DNA from: Hermatobates lingyangjiaoensis
Lineage: Eukaryota > Arthropoda > Insecta > Hemiptera > Hermatobatidae
Direction: 5' to 3'
DNA length: 64,000 nucleotides
Assembly (NCBI GenBank): GCA_026182355.1
Contig: JAPFBL010000084.1
Span: 10,395,001-10,459,000, forward strand
Each line of letters opens with the position of its first letter. Position 1 is the stretch's first letter. Of the stretch, positions 21,586 to 34,700 are shown in pieces. The position numbers and the translations under genes are program-made. The notes beneath the pieces were generated by a model. The model had not been told where the DNA came from, made no database searches, and saw only the letters and a list, made by a program, of their open reading frames with translations.

Positions 21586-22064
21586 ATCATTACTAAAACA
21601 ATATGGAAGGTTAAACTATTCAAATGGCAATCATTAACAAACGTCTATGTACAGCTGGTGAGCAGCTGACGTTTGCTGCGAGTGTTACCTTATTTTAAAC
21701 ATACTTTCTTTGAATACTAGGTGACTTAAAAGTGCTCAGAATTTTTTTCTTTCCTTTTAAAACTTTTTGAGGGGATTTCTTTGCTATATATATCAATATG
21801 ATTGACACTCCGACAAAGACCTTTGATATATATGTCTTTATCAAACCGATATCAATACCGATATGTATAAGTAACCGTGCTTGGTTTCCTCTCTCTTCTC
21901 TCCTGATAACGGTTGAACCGATACTTATAGGATACCATCTGTCCTTCTCCATTACTGATGTTAGCCTCTCAGTTTTTACTTTGTTTGCTCTCTGATGACA
22001 TAATGTGAAAGGCCTCAGAGCATTTATTTCTATTTTTTCCTTTTTTCCATTGTGGTTTAACTTC

Positions 22065-22065
<1 letters not shown>

Positions 22066-22111
<46 letters not shown>
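22066..22111. repeat. (TA)n microsatellite
   Basis: A TA tract of about 45 bp between the outer arm and the 315-bp palindrome. Confidence 0.95.
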
Positions 22112-22112
<1 letters not shown>

Positions 22113-22114
<2 letters not shown>

Positions 22115-22757
22115 GTATGTTACGAGTATCTAATCGGGATTCGGTCAATTTTCTAGGTTCAAAAATCAAACTCTCTTTCTCGACGTTTAGATTTTTATTA
22201 GACCTTTTTCATAGGCAGAAGTAAGAATTTTTGACTAAGAAAATAAAATTTACATTATTTAAAGCAACAAAAATCTTAAAACCGGACAAAACCTTCGACT
22301 AGACTGTCTAGTCGATCTTGATCAAGAATCATGAGTGTCATTAGTCTCCTTTTTTGTTTCAGAGTTGCAACTTGAATATAAAAACCGCGGTGTGAAGTTT
22401 ATAAATCTGACTAAGGCCTTTCATTTAAATAGAGTCCTTATTAATTAAATGAAAGGCCTTAGTCAGATTTATAAACTTCACACCGCGGTTTTTATATTCA
22501 AGTTGCAACTCTGAAACAAAAAAGGAGACTAATGACACTCATGATTCTTGATCAAGATCGACTAGACAGTCTAGTCGAAGGTTTTGTCCGGTTTTAAGAT
22601 TTTTGTTGCTTTAAATAATGTAAATTTTATTTTCTTAGTCAAAAATTCTTACTTCTGCCTATGAAAAAGGTCTAATAAAAATCTAAACGTCGAGAAAGAG
22701 AGTTTGATTTTTGAACCTAGAAAATTGACCGAATCCCGATTAGATACTCGTAACATA

Positions 22758-22760
<3 letters not shown>
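22113..22760. repeat. Large palindrome with 315-bp arms
   Basis: Arms 22113-22427 and 22446-22760 are inverted copies in which I saw no mismatch; paired positions sum to 44873. The 18-bp centre contains GAGTCCTTATTAA. Each arm runs, from the outside, through TAATCGGGATTCGGTCAATT, CTCTCTTTCTCGACG, a CTAGACTGTCTAG palindrome and CACACCGCGGTTTTT. It ends in CTAAGGCCTTTCATTTA at the centre, again a GAAAGGCCT box. Identical arms imply recent origin or ongoing homogenisation. Confidence 0.9.
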
Positions 22761-22796
<36 letters not shown>

Positions 22797-22800
22797 TATA

Positions 22801-23057
22801 TACAATAAAATAAAAAACGAAGGAAACACACAGAAAGACACAGACATAACTCACATCGATATTTCGACAATCGTCGTCATCAGGAGGTGCGAAGAGCGAA
22901 GAGCGAAGAGTCCCGCAGGAAGACAGGGCGGTACCGCCCTGTCTTCCTGCGGGACTCTTCGCTCTTCGCACCTCCTGATGACGACGATTGTCGAAATATC
23001 GATGTGAGTTATGTCTGTGTCTTTCTGTGTGTTTGCTTCGTTTTTTATTTTATTGTA
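22801..23057. repeat. Palindrome of two hammerhead-bearing terminal repeats
   Basis: Inverted arms meet at GGGCGGTACCGCCC (centre between 22932 and 22933). The plus-strand core is CTGATGA at 22975-22981, hairpin GAC-GATT-GTC, GAAA at 22993-22996 and ATATCGATG. The minus-strand mirror is TCATCAG at 22877-22883 and TTTC at 22862-22865. The arms differ by one substitution and by one 7-bp unit, the left arm having one more GCGAAGA repeat than the right. GGGACTCTTCGCTC flanks the centre. Confidence 0.88.
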
Positions 23058-23075
23058 AAAAAGTCCGCTGGACCG

Positions 23076-23150
23076 TTTCTTTTAATTGTATATATAATAT
23101 ATATATATATAATATATATATATATATAATATATATATATATATTATATA
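23076..23150. repeat. (TA)n-rich microsatellite
   Basis: TA tracts interrupted by AAT and ATT, lying between the palindrome and the right outer arm. Confidence 0.9.
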
Positions 23151-23359
23151 TGAAGTTAAACCACAATGGAAAAAAGGAAAAAATAGAAATAAATGCTCTG
23201 AGGCCTTTCACATTATGTCATCAGAGAGCAAACAAAGTAAAAACTGAGAGGCTAACATCAGTAATGGAGAAGGACAGATGGTATCCTATAAGTATCGGTT
23301 CAACCGTTATCAGGAGAGAAGAGAGAGGAAACCAAGCACGGTTACTTATACATAAATAA

Positions 23360-26300
23360 TATCAACAGAAAACTAGAACTTAAACTACCTCAATTGACCT
23401 CCTTGGTCTTCTTCAGGATTAGGAGTGACACGCGACAGCAGGTTCTGTTTAATCTCCCAGGGGTATCCTTTAGTTGTAATTATTAAAGAACATCAATAAT
23501 TATACAGTAAGTCCATAATAGTCAATACTAAATGTGTTGCATTTTATCAGATAGAATAAAAAAAAATATAATATTTATAATTAATTCGTTATTTTTATGC
23601 ATCTATATAATCTATTTAATGACTGATAAATATTTATGACAAATAAATATGAGAAATATCTTATCGACGATTTTTTAGTTAAATGGGTCAATGTTTGTGA
23701 ATTTTTAGTTTAAAGGAGCACACTATATCATTTTAAAGGAAAATCATTAGTATGAAATTTGAATACACTTATTATGATTAGAAGGCGTGTATGCGTGATG
23801 TATGTTTCCTTAGTTGGCCATCAACACTAACCCAGGATGATTAAATTCAGTAGTTACATTTCCTATTAGGCATGAATATGAATCAGGTCCCTTGATGTCG
23901 AAATTTCAGTATGATATCAATTTGCATCAAGTTTCTCTCAACTTCTCGAGACGTTCCTGCCACTGATTTATGTGGGACGATTAATCTGGCCGGTATTCTA
24001 CCAAAGTTAGTTCAAAAGACACTGAAGTATTGCCCAGATAATTCTGTATTGAGTGGATAAAAAACAAAACTCATCTCTGAATTTATACATTCTTTTCAAA
24101 CTAAATTTAAGAAAATCTTAAACTTTTGACTAGTAAAAATTTATCACATCTACAGACTTTAAAATATAATCATGTCGGACAGAACTAAGCAGAGAAAAAT
24201 AGTCATTTTCATTAACTATCGAAATATTTTTTTAATTAATTCGAATTGATCATTTTTTTATTGATACCCATTTCTTAATTGAACATCAATTGTCATTTTT
24301 AAAAAATAATTTTTTGCTAAAGAATAACTCTAATATACATGTAAGAACCACAGGACACATTACTTAAAAACAGTTTCGAAAAAACGAAAAACTACTATAC
24401 TCCTAAACTAGGATATCATTCGAAAGAATTAAATACATTGTAATTTTTAAATATTCATAGTAATAATTCAAATTACTATGTTATTTGTTTTATACGCAGA
24501 ATTTGAATATAAGAGGTTTTGAAATTTAACTGGTATTCCAGATTGTTATTTATAGTTTGAGACGATTTTCGTTCAAGTAGTTTCATGGTCATATACACTA
24601 AAAAAAATTTCATTTATCTATTCATGAACCAGTGATTCATCGTTGACATTCGTATTTCATAATCTCCCTAGTCATTCATTTTGTAAATTCGATAATTCTT
24701 TTGTAAATTATTCCATGCACTACATAATTATTAGCATTAACCGTCAATATTATAAAATTGTTGTTTTTACAATTAATAATAAGAAAAACAAAGTTGTTAG
24801 TAGCCCATAGTTCATTTGGAATAAATAGTATTTGAAACATTCTTGGTGCACCATTACTACTTTTACTTTCATTTACTGTATATATAAAAATAGAGTTATT
24901 CAAGTATTGTGTTTGGGTCAAAATTTGGATACTGACTTTTAAAACCCAAAGCATTTGTATTTTATATGAAAAGAATTAGTTTTCTTCAGATTTGATAGCA
25001 ATCCTATGAAATAATTGTGATTAAAATTATTGTAGTTCTGGCCCATTAGTTTACATTTAAAATATATAGGGAGTGATCGCTTAAAATTATCCTTCAAAGT
25101 AAAAGCTTAAAAACTTGTCTAGAATAGGAATAAACTAAATTTTAATAGATTCTAATTAAGTTAATATGGATATCACTCAAAATGACTATAAAGCATTAAT
25201 ACAAAAAAAATTAAATTTGATACAAATTGATAAAAACTAAAGCATAGAAAACAAATTTTGGTGAGTTCTGCTTTGGTAAATAAGCTACCAACCCACATAA
25301 TGTGAAGTCTCAGTCACAGCATTGCAGCTGAGAAATAAAAACGGCCCATTGAAAGCCTGTGTGAATAGGGGATTTTTTAACTCATACAAGTAAAATTTAT
25401 AATTTCAAAGGTGATAAATGTTAGTCTTATAATTATTATTTCAATTTATAATGAATTATAGACAAAAAGTATTTATTTTGTTTAAGGAATAATTCAAAAG
25501 GATAATTAATAATGGGATAAATGAATGTCTCACACCTGGGTTTGTTTTCTGCATATCTTGTTAATAATCGTATTACAACAGTTTGTGATAGGACTGAGTA
25601 TTTTAATATTAAGCCATGATTTAGAATAGGCTGTCCAGTATAAGAATGATGATTGGCATAGCTTGAGGATGCTGTAAACACAAACAAGCCTGGGAGGAAG
25701 CCGTCTATAAAAAGAAGGCCTCTCCCTCTGCCAGCCACTTTCAAATCCATTGAGGTTTTTCCCTATTTTTTATTGAAAGTCTGATGCCGCATGCAGGACC
25801 TGGCGAACCTGACCGTTTTAGTCTCCACTCTTTCCCATGTAATTAAAAAGCTTCTGAATTATAACTTTTGTCTTTGCACGTTTATCTCAGCTCAGCCACT
25901 ACCTGAATAGAATTCATTCAACTCTTTCGTATCTACACTAAATCAAGATATTTTATTTTTAGTTTTTTTTTTATTTAATCAGTACAAGCGGTTTATATAT
26001 CGTAAGTAATAAAATCTTAACGATCTACATTCAACCCTACCACCTACTATCAAAAATAATAACCATAAATTTAATTAATTGATTTTCTTAAACCTAGTGC
26101 TACTTTTTGATATTGTAATAAAAGTTTTATCAGCAAGTTTGTTTGAACTCTTAGAAGATGTATTGAATGATATTCAATCATAAAATCAAACAAGTGATAA
26201 TAGCATTAATTTAAACGCTAGGATTTAGAAAATGAACTTTCTAATGATATAATTGGACAATAAACGTAATAACTTAGATTTTTAACACTCATTGAAAGAT

Positions 26301-28680
26301 ATCAATCGAATTGCTAAATGTGAAGAAATAAATTAGGGAGGTCATTTTCTGGATCATCAGTGTGTCAACTAGAGCTTAAAATAGCCTTTTAGTTAATCTT
26401 TGAAAAAAAAAGTATAAATCATTATTCCCTTTGATTTTAAATTTCTATTGCACTGTAACTAAGGTATAATGCTTACAAAAACAGATTTAAACGTTTTAGG
26501 TCCCCTGAAACAATTTTTATTATTTTTTTTATATATACAGTAAATTGTAAACACTATTCAATTCACGCCTTTATAATGATTTTATTTGCCGTTTGTCAGA
26601 TATATATTAATATAGTGCTTGAAGTGGATTTAACGGTCAAATTTTTAAAAATTTAATAAATGTTAGATATTTTTAAAATAATTCTAAAAATAAAAACTAT
26701 TAAGTTTAACTGTATTCTCTTATCGGATTTGTTTAACTCAATCATTTTAATCTCGCTGAGTCCAAATAAGTAATCTATTGGAGGAATTTTTTTTTAAAAA
26801 TTAAAATAATGATCTATTAATTCGTTATTAAACTAAATAATTCACATTTTGCATATGATATATAAAAAATCATAAAAATTAATCAAATATACCATAGTAC
26901 TCGTCAAATCGATTTTTTTCTTGACTACTATAAATACTTCTCACAGTAAAATACTATTGCACTAGTATTAAAATATTACACGAAGTTTTCAGTGTATTAT
27001 CAAATAATATGCTCAATCAAAATAAAGAATCCAAATATTGACTAAAAAGGAACAATTAACTTTTTTTAAATAATGTTTGAAAGCGTAAATGCAGTTTTCT
27101 ACTAAGTTACCCTAATAGAAAAAAAAATGCACATAGAAATGACATTTCACTTCATTAATTATCAGTTTGTTAAAGTTGTTATCAAGTTGTTTAATAAACT
27201 TATTAAAGATCTGACTCTGTGGAAAAAGACATTTTTCTTTACTTATTTTCATTCTAAAGAATAAAAAGTTATACATCTGAGTTGTTATGAATAACTAACT
27301 TTTTTTTTATTGCATAGAACTATTTCTATTAGACTAACTTATGAAGATCTTATAATAGACGAGTAATTTGCATAGATCTGAAAAAACACGGAATTGCACA
27401 TTACACATATTATAATTTATAGCATTCACCTATAATCAGTATCACAATTTTTTTTTGCAATACCCAAGTTTGTTTTAATCAATTTACTTTTTAATCAATT
27501 ATAGTTTAATAATGTAAAATTTAAGACTTCGTTTGTTATTGTAAGAGTTATAAAAAGTACGATGCCGTATCTCAAGCAAAATATTACATTTGCTCATTGC
27601 GGCACTCTATGGCGCTTCGCTTGAGTGAAGAAGTTTAAAGAAATATTTAGTTGTTTGCATCTAGCAAACTACATTGAAGCTAAAAAAAAACTATTTGATC
27701 TACTTACTTATCTGAATGGGGAAAAATATAATTTAAACGATGCGCTAATAACAACTATATTGAAAAGGAAGATTGTTAAGACATTTGTCATTCATATATT
27801 CAAAGGTATTTTTTTAAAAAAATTACTTTGATATATTTCTTAATTGATGTAATATTTTTGGTGCATGTCTTAGTAGCTTACACGATCTCATATAGAAAGC
27901 ATGCGATAAGGCCGTCAAGGGAAAACGGTACGAGTGACTCTCAACTATAGAGTTGCATCGTAGCATCATTCTTTAGAATGTTAACCTACCGCAATTACCT
28001 GCAGAAGAATATTCTTCAAATGAGGGTTGAGAATAACTATAATAGCACCATTGCCAAGAAAACCTCCTATGGCAGTCAAGCGTTTCCGATCATTCCTGCG
28101 ACTGGCTTTTGAGAACGGCCTCCTCCTGCTGCTCTTTCCTGGAATGATTGTCAATTATGGTTTTTTAATCACTAGAATCTAGCATTATAAAAGATCAAAA
28201 TATTGTTTTATTAATATTTAAGTAATTCGCAACTCTATATGGGCAAAAAATCTATACCAATTACTGTAAAATAACAGTTTCACTGATGCGTTATTTTTAA
28301 AAATTGAGATGCATAAATTGTTTATCTTAACTTTATTGAATGTCCAATGTTCAGGTGACATATTTCTGTAAAAATACATGAAGAAATATGTTCACATGTG
28401 AATGCTCAACAATAACCTAGAAACGATAGATTTTCATAAAAAAGAAAATTAATCATTCACCAGAGGTTCCTTCAAGCAGCTTATCTACCAATTTGCTCAT
28501 AACACCATAAATTTTATTCCCAATAACTGAAAAATTGCCAGTTTAATTATATAATAAAATACAGAAGGAATTTTAGGCAAAAAAATGACTCAAAGAGTGA
28601 TTTTTTTTTTTAAACCGATCCCCTAGCGGGTGATAACGTCAGCCGCTTACCGGCTTGATCCAGTTTGATCGGTGATTCTA
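23360..28680. other. Long AT-rich stretch without recognised genes or repeats
   Basis: This 5.3-kb stretch is the least repeat-like of the window. I found no coding region I can name. A less AT-rich spot at 25610-25830 contains a TATA-like TCTATAAAAAG before CTCTCCCTCTGCCAG. A minus-strand 104-codon frame overlaps it but resembles no family I know. Another patch at 28050-28160 (TGGCAGTCAAGCG, CCTCCTCCTGCTGC) is also unassigned. Confidence 0.4.
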
Positions 28681-28684
28681 ACTG

Positions 28685-28785
28685 AGATCTTTAACGAGTA
28701 TCTGACATCGTACAGGCTCGGGACCGACTTCTTAACGTCCTCTCCAAGGGACAACATACTTAGATTTATTCACTTTCCGCGTGAG
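28685..28785 (-). mobile_element. SINE fragment, internal part
   Basis: It aligns with the body of the complete SINE at 13814-14142 in the same orientation: TTTAACGAGTATCTGACATC, GTACAGGCTCGGGACCGAC, TCTCCAAGGGACAAC and TTTCCGCGTGAG. Both ends are lost and several CpGs have mutated, so it is older than the copies at 13.8 and 35.4 kb. Confidence 0.85.
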
Positions 28786-29420
28786 CATGTATAAATATGT
28801 TAACATGTATAACATGTTAAAGCACTCTATTTAATGTCCTAAGATCAACAAATATTTCAATGCACAACAGTGCACGTCGTAATTAGCAGTTCCGGACCAG
28901 AGGCCCACTGCTGCTAAATTCTCATTCTGCTACTTTTCTATAGGTCAGTAAGCATTGTCAGTCTGTCAGGGAAAGGAGTCGTATTCGTGGCCGTATGGTC
29001 TTGCGGCTTTGCATTGTCTGAGGTACTGTATAATTTATAAGTCATCAGGTCATCATATTTATCTCAGGAAGGGAGCTATTAGGACTTGTGGGATTGGGAA
29101 AGATTGTGTGTTGGATTCAGTTCCCGAACTAGGAGATTTGGATGGGTGGGCAGTTTTTTATCTACATTGCTGGCAAGTCAACTAATATAACAATCAATAT
29201 ATTCCCAACTTAAATCATGTTGAATATCGACATTTCTGACATACCAAGGAGCCCTAGCTATAAGGCAGGGACATTTATTCTATTTGGATGCAGTTCTTGT
29301 TCGTATTTATTGTGGATAACGAAAGGCATATAATCCTGATAACTTTCAATCAAGTAACTATAATGTTACTTGATCAGGAGTGTAACATTGATCAGGAGGT
29401 CTGTCAACTATATTTTTGTA
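28786..29420. other. No gene recognised
   Basis: A 76-codon plus-strand frame at 28955-29185 with several Cys residues is not related to any family I know. I do not support it as a gene. Confidence 0.35.
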
Positions 29421-29424
29421 AATC

Positions 29425-29580
29425 CTAATTTTTGGTAAATCCGTCTTTAGAAGAAAAAAAAACAGGTAGACCAAACACGGAGGAAAAGCAACGATAGGTA
29501 ACTACCGTTGGATTACAATCCTTCTCCAGCGTGCTTGGTCTCCCTCTCTTTTTTTACCTGAAGACGAATTTACCAAAGAT
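29425..29580. repeat. Inverted pair of PLE 5' leader-like sequence
   Basis: TAAATCCGTCTTTAGAAG and AGACCAAACACGGAGGA on the left face their degraded complements on the right: CAGCGTGCTTGGTCTCCCTC and CTGAAGACGAATTTACC. The ACTTGGTCTCCCTCTCT box recurs at 53445 and, as ACCAAGCACG, in the arm at 23330. It is probably a PLE leader rather than a gene. Confidence 0.5.
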
Positions 29581-30079
29581 TAGAGAAGTGTAATTTGATA
29601 AAAAATTTGAATGCGTTGTATGTTGGAAAGAGCGTTAATTTTGGAGAGTCTAAAATTATATTCAAAAATTTACCCATAACTTTTCCTTCCTATCTATTGC
29701 ACAGACACAAAGTTAATCGTCCATAATTCTTTTGTTTCCGTTGATTTAATTAAAGTTCTTCTCACAGTATCATTATTTTGGTAGAATATTTATTTCACGT
29801 CGATTTCTTCCATACAACTTCATTATTCTACAGTGAGCTGTTATCTGCAATCATATTATGTACTATAAAACCCCTTTTTGTTTATTTAATTTCAAGAAAA
29901 ACGTATTCTGCTCATCTTCTTAATAGGTTCTATTTTAGGGTATAATTTATATGATTATGATTATATTATAATATGATATGTTATGGTATGATGTTATCAT
30001 ATGATTATGGTTATATAGTTTAATATTTTATATCAAACCTGATCTTTTAGATTGTTTTGAAAAATTCTGAACTTTTGTC

Positions 30080-30355
30080 CAGTTAATATTGCTGTCAGCT
30101 TGATATTAATTCCAAAATGTCTACCCTCTAGATAGTGTAGTTTAGAAAAATAAAATATTCTCTAAAATCACATTTTGACCAAAAAATTGACTTTCTCATA
30201 ATTCAACTAGTATTACCAATAATAATAGGGCATATCAACATTATAGAGGTCACTTTTGAATGTATTAATTTGACCAATCTCTAGCCTACCCACAATTTTT
30301 GGATTTCTCAAATGTCTTTGTGCTCTTCATGGTGACTCTCGTATTTACATAAAAT
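30080..30355 (-). repeat. Repeat family K, decayed fragment
   Basis: In the minus orientation it shows TTGTGGGTAGGCTAGAGAT, a degraded ATCAACATT stretch and TTATGAGAAAGTCAATTTTTT, in the order found in family K. Strongly diverged. Confidence 0.45.
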
Positions 30356-30479
30356 AAGCTCAAAAGATTTCGTATTTTCTCGACAGAGGCTACATACATT
30401 ATTTGCATGATGTTATTTACAACTTGTATATGTAATAGTTAAGAAAACAAATTCCTGATAATTATTCTACATATATTTT

Positions 30480-31388
30480 TAAATCTTTGTATGCCCATCT
30501 TTTTATCCAAACATTTCTCTTATACTCATCTTTCAAAAATGTGTGCCGCATCCTGCATAATCTAAGACAGTACCAACGAGCATTCTTCTAGTTTCAATAA
30601 TAAGGTCATCTGCATATCCCTGTGTTCATTTTTTTAAATAAATTTCCAAGTCAATGCAAACAAATCCAACATGATAGCAGGTAATCACCCATTATTCCTA
30701 GTTGGGTTTTCTGATTTTGTAGCTTTATTTCTCTTTGAGTTATTAACATTTTATATTTTCTTTTTAGATTAATAATTTTTGGTTGATTTTTTAGACATGG
30801 TTTATTTTTCTATGTTTTCCCTTTAACGTTAAAAAAACGTTTTCTGAAATCATAAAATTTATGCCCATTTTCATCCTTTTAATTTCGTTAAAAAGGTATT
30901 CATCTAATCCTTTCAAAAATGTTATTTTTGGGTATATTTCATTGAACAGTTTTACTGATATACCAACCAAAAACTTCAAAATCAGTCATAAGTCAAAAAT
31001 ATTACATTTTATTGCAAAATTTCTATTACTGAAAATATCTTATTTTTTATTTTTTTGTTAATGCTATTGTCAGGTCTAAGAAAATTTCAAAGTTTCAACA
31101 CTCTAGAGTTAGCAGTTTTGGAGAAAAAAATATTGACGAAAAACACATTTTGGCTAAAAAGTAGCGTTTCCATAATGTAATATTGCCTAAAAATAATAGA
31201 GGACGGCTGCACTATATGTCCCATTTTTGTGTAAAATATGAATTTCATCTAAACCTTTGGATAGATAGCCACCCATATATGTACAAAACGTCAAGAAAGG
31301 ACTTTCTGGAACTCAAAACATATAAATCCGTCAATATCTCGATATCAGATTTTTTCATGGTTACTGTACTTTACTTGCAGTAAAGTAA
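30480..31388 (-). repeat. Repeat family K, near full-length but diverged
   Basis: In minus orientation it starts CTTTACTGCAAGTAAAGTA, then CCATGAAAAAATCTGATATC. A G/T tract position with little repetition follows (TATATGGGTGG), then TTTTACACAAAAATGGGACA, a GTTTTTCGTCAATA stretch and CTAACTCTAGAGTGTTG. The initial imperfect palindrome is retained. Confidence 0.65.
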
Positions 31389-31389
31389 A

Positions 31390-33600
31390 AATGTAAAAAA
31401 ATGTAAAACAACTTAATAACAACACTTACAAATTAATAATAAACTTAATAACAACATATGTTTTAAATAATATTCTAAAGTCGAAGACGTAAAACAATTT
31501 TTATTAACTAGGACTAAGCATTTTGGAGGTCATCTTACCCCTGAGGGAGTGATCTTTCTAATTAGAGCAGATATATTTAATTCCATGTTAGGATAGTCCC
31601 ATTAGATGTTTGGGTGTCAAGGATGCTATATGTGCATGCAGGTCTATAGGTAATATGTAGCCTGAACAGGTATTGATTTTATGCTCTATGACCGGAACTG
31701 AACTAAGTCCGCAATTGATGCTAAAATGGTTCACCGACAGGCAAGCCCCGACGGATGGAAATAATTCTCCAGTTAAATTGCTGTAACTACAATGCGTCTG
31801 ACAAGGCTCTTATTTTGCAATGAGGTTTTCCTGAGTTTCCCTTTGATTTGAGATGCAGAGTGCTTATTAAACATGACCTAAGAATTTTTAACTTCTGCTG
31901 ATTATTTATTAAATTTTACCCTTTTTTTTTTCAAAAAATTATAGAAAAATCTATCATTTGTTCATCAATTTGATATGTGTCCGTTACTTTTTATTACATC
32001 TTCGTCTCTTGGATTGGCCATAAAGTGAGAAACTTATGAATGTAGCAGTTGGATACAAAACGTTTTGACTAGAAATGTTTTCGCGCCGCCTTTGTAATCA
32101 ATAACCTATAACCTTTCACAGAACAAACTGCACTACTTAATTTAAACAGTAGCCAAACAAAATTTACCCACAGATATACTAGCTCTGATGATGGATTCTA
32201 TGTCACATAAGCACAGCTCAGCAGTAATACCGGCAAATTATCATACTGTGATAGCTAAATTCGCAATTTACTGCTACCCGATATTGTAAGTAGTCTTGAT
32301 TATGAATGGGAACAAATGCACGGGAATAAATGATAAAAACATTCCCGTTTATGTATACAAATGACAGAATAATTAACGTTTCACGTACGCATTCATCAAA
32401 AAAATGGACAACATAAATTATATCTGATTGAGAAACACTGATGTAAATCAAAATAAAGACGCAGTGTGGTACATGTTGTGGGGAAGAATATTTTAAAAAG
32501 GTTTTTTTTTTATCAAAACCTATGCATTTATATGAAAAACTGTTATAGAAGGAATTTACCATCTGTTTTGAATTCAAGCAGAACGGTATAAGATTGAAAG
32601 CTTGTCAAATGGTAGTCCGGGGCTGGGCAAGATGGCTAACAGGCCAGTACAATGACTGCGCCCGACCGAGCACGCAACCTGGCATTCTCTTATTATTAAC
32701 GGAAGAAAACAATTTGTTTCTGTACAACTTTTCCAAGAGGAATCGGATGTCTGTCATTACCCACCAGCGAGCATTACACGATAACATCGCCTAAAATAGC
32801 CCTAATACCATATGGCCTGATTTTATATATTTTTTTTTTATTCCAACCTTTAACAATTTACATGTTTTCAAGGTAACAAAGTCCTAACAATCAGATTTTC
32901 TTTTAAAAATAACTTTTGTAAAAACTGTTGACCTATAATGTAAAACGCAAGGTTTTTAAAATGTTTAAACACTTCTATCCTGTTTTAAGTATCAATTGAA
33001 TTGAAATTGTCTGTCATTGTACATCTCCAACATCTCCAATCATATACAATACATCTCCAATAATATAACAATTCATGGTTATCGAAACAGTGACTATGTT
33101 CCGATGAAAAATAATTGAATCAAGAGAGAACTACAGTATAACATACTTCAGTAAGCAGCCTTCCTGCAAGTCAATGTGTCAACGATTTCAATGTACATGA
33201 TCGTGTAAAGGATTTTCAACAACACTGAATATCTCAATAATGCAATTCAATAATACATCCACCTACACATACAAAATCTCTCTCTCACGCATTCTCTCTC
33301 GCTTCATCTCTCTCACACTCTCTGTATCACATTTATATATATAAAAATACCTTTCGATTGGTTGTTTTAAAAAAAACTACTAAAAGTCCTGTTACATGGT
33401 CTTTTCCCAGATTTCTTATATCTATATGCGTAAATTGATAAAGGTATCAATCATTGAAAAGAACAACAAAAAAATGTTTTTTTTTTCAAAAATTGGTTAA
33501 TTTTCCAAGTTCAAGTAAAACTTTCAAATACAACGCTTCGGTTTTATTAAGAACCTTTTTTTCGGTCCAACAATAGAAGAGAAAACATAAGATCTCATAG
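31390..33600. other. No gene recognised; possible weak LINE trace at 32594-32800
   Basis: Mostly AT-rich. At 32594-32794 a plus-strand frame (WARWLTGQ, then NLFLYNFSKRNRMSVITHQ) has the spacing of the end of a LINE RNase H/linker region ahead of a zinc knuckle, but no knuckle follows. A T/C-rich (TC)n-like tract lies at 33278-33325. Confidence 0.3.
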
Positions 33601-34439
33601 CAATCAACAATTATAAGCCTACATTTAAAAATATGGAGCGGCCTATAATCCACATAATATAAACTTTATGTGGTCTATTATAATATAATAATACGTACGT
33701 TGACAACCAATGGAGTTTTACTTTACTTTAGTGCGGTTGTAGTATTGACGAAATGTCAAACATTGTCGTAAATATAATGATAATGATAGTTTATCTGTTT
33801 AATGATTTCATTTGTTTCATTGTGGCTATTCCATTTAATTAGTAATAACAAACTTAAAATCATTGATTTAGAAGGATCTGACTTATTATTATTGTTAGTA
33901 TTATTATTATTAAATTAAGAAACTGATTCTCATCGGTCCTTTTCATTCATTCCTTGACTGCATCCTTACAGAAACTGAGCTGTGTTGTGCAAAAAAGACT
34001 CCAGGCTGCTGAAGCTTTGTTTGGCTCCAACCTTTTCTTACCGCTCCACTGCTTTATTCCCTGCATTCCTTGGTGTCCATCTGAGAGTGAACTTATTTTT
34101 ACTGGTTATACTATTAATTTTTGATTAATAGCAGTATACCAAACAAGAAATCTTTACATGGAATCAGAAAACCCACAATCCAGGTGATCAATTACAATCA
34201 CATTAACGACCATGTAGAATATTCTGAGTTTCATTATATTTGGAAACATATAGGCCGAAACTATTATGTTTAATTCTACTAATTTTTTTTAAAATCTTAT
34301 TCCCTATGGAAGAAAATTTATTGACAACAACCTCAATAATCCATAAATTTTCTTAAATTGATGAAAAAAGAAGATGTTTAAATACTTTTGCATACTGAAG
34401 GTAATGCAGGTGAGAGTGATACTGTTCTGGTTTGACAGG

Positions 34440-34700
34440 ATGGTCTCTTTAGTTGATTAAGGTTAACATGGATACATTTTTCATCTTAAGATGCCACACA
34501 ACTGATGCATATTTTACCATTACTATTATCACAACAACAATAGTCATTTTGTAATGGCAAAGTGTAAATTTGTCGTTAAAACCCATGTTCTGTTAAATAA
34601 TTTCTTACAGCAGAAGTCAGTTTGTCATTACTCAATGTAGCAGTTACAGGCTTATCCAGTTGTCATTCAACAAAAAGTGGATTTCCATATCTTTGATAAT
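34440..34700 (+). repeat. Decayed copy of the composite-element arm
   Basis: CCACACAACTGATGCATATT, CATTACTATTATCACAAC and CAGCAGAAGTCAGTTTG follow the order of the arm at 8340-8520. Identity is low but collinear. Confidence 0.45.

Larger units (their letters stand above)
21863..23353. repeat. Nested inverted-repeat complex (outer arms 203 bp, no differences found)
   Basis: The outer arms 21863-22065 and 23151-23353 are inverted copies; paired positions sum to 45216 throughout, with no indel. Between them lie two further large hairpins (22113-22760 and 22801-23057), with TA-rich tracts at every junction. Each outer arm contains an AGGCCT-type hammerhead-like core. On the left it is CTGATGA at 21992-21998, GAAA at 22007-22010 and AGGCCT at 22010-22015. 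On the right it is the mirror image: TCATCAG 23218-23224, TTTC 23206-23209, AGGCCT 23201-23206. The ATTGTGGTTT box lies towards the TA tract in each arm. Confidence 0.88.

Noticed and set aside
21695..22066. 123-codon frame, and an equal-length one at 22988-23359
   Set aside because: They share their sequence because they read the two inverted arms of the 21.9-23.4 kb structure, through non-coding terminal repeats.
24676..24954. 92-codon minus-strand frame
   Set aside because: Rich in Asn/Ile/Phe as expected for chance AT-rich frames; no motif or family resemblance.
28955..29185. 76-codon frame with several Cys residues
   Set aside because: Cys spacing does not fit a known knuckle, and there is no supporting context.
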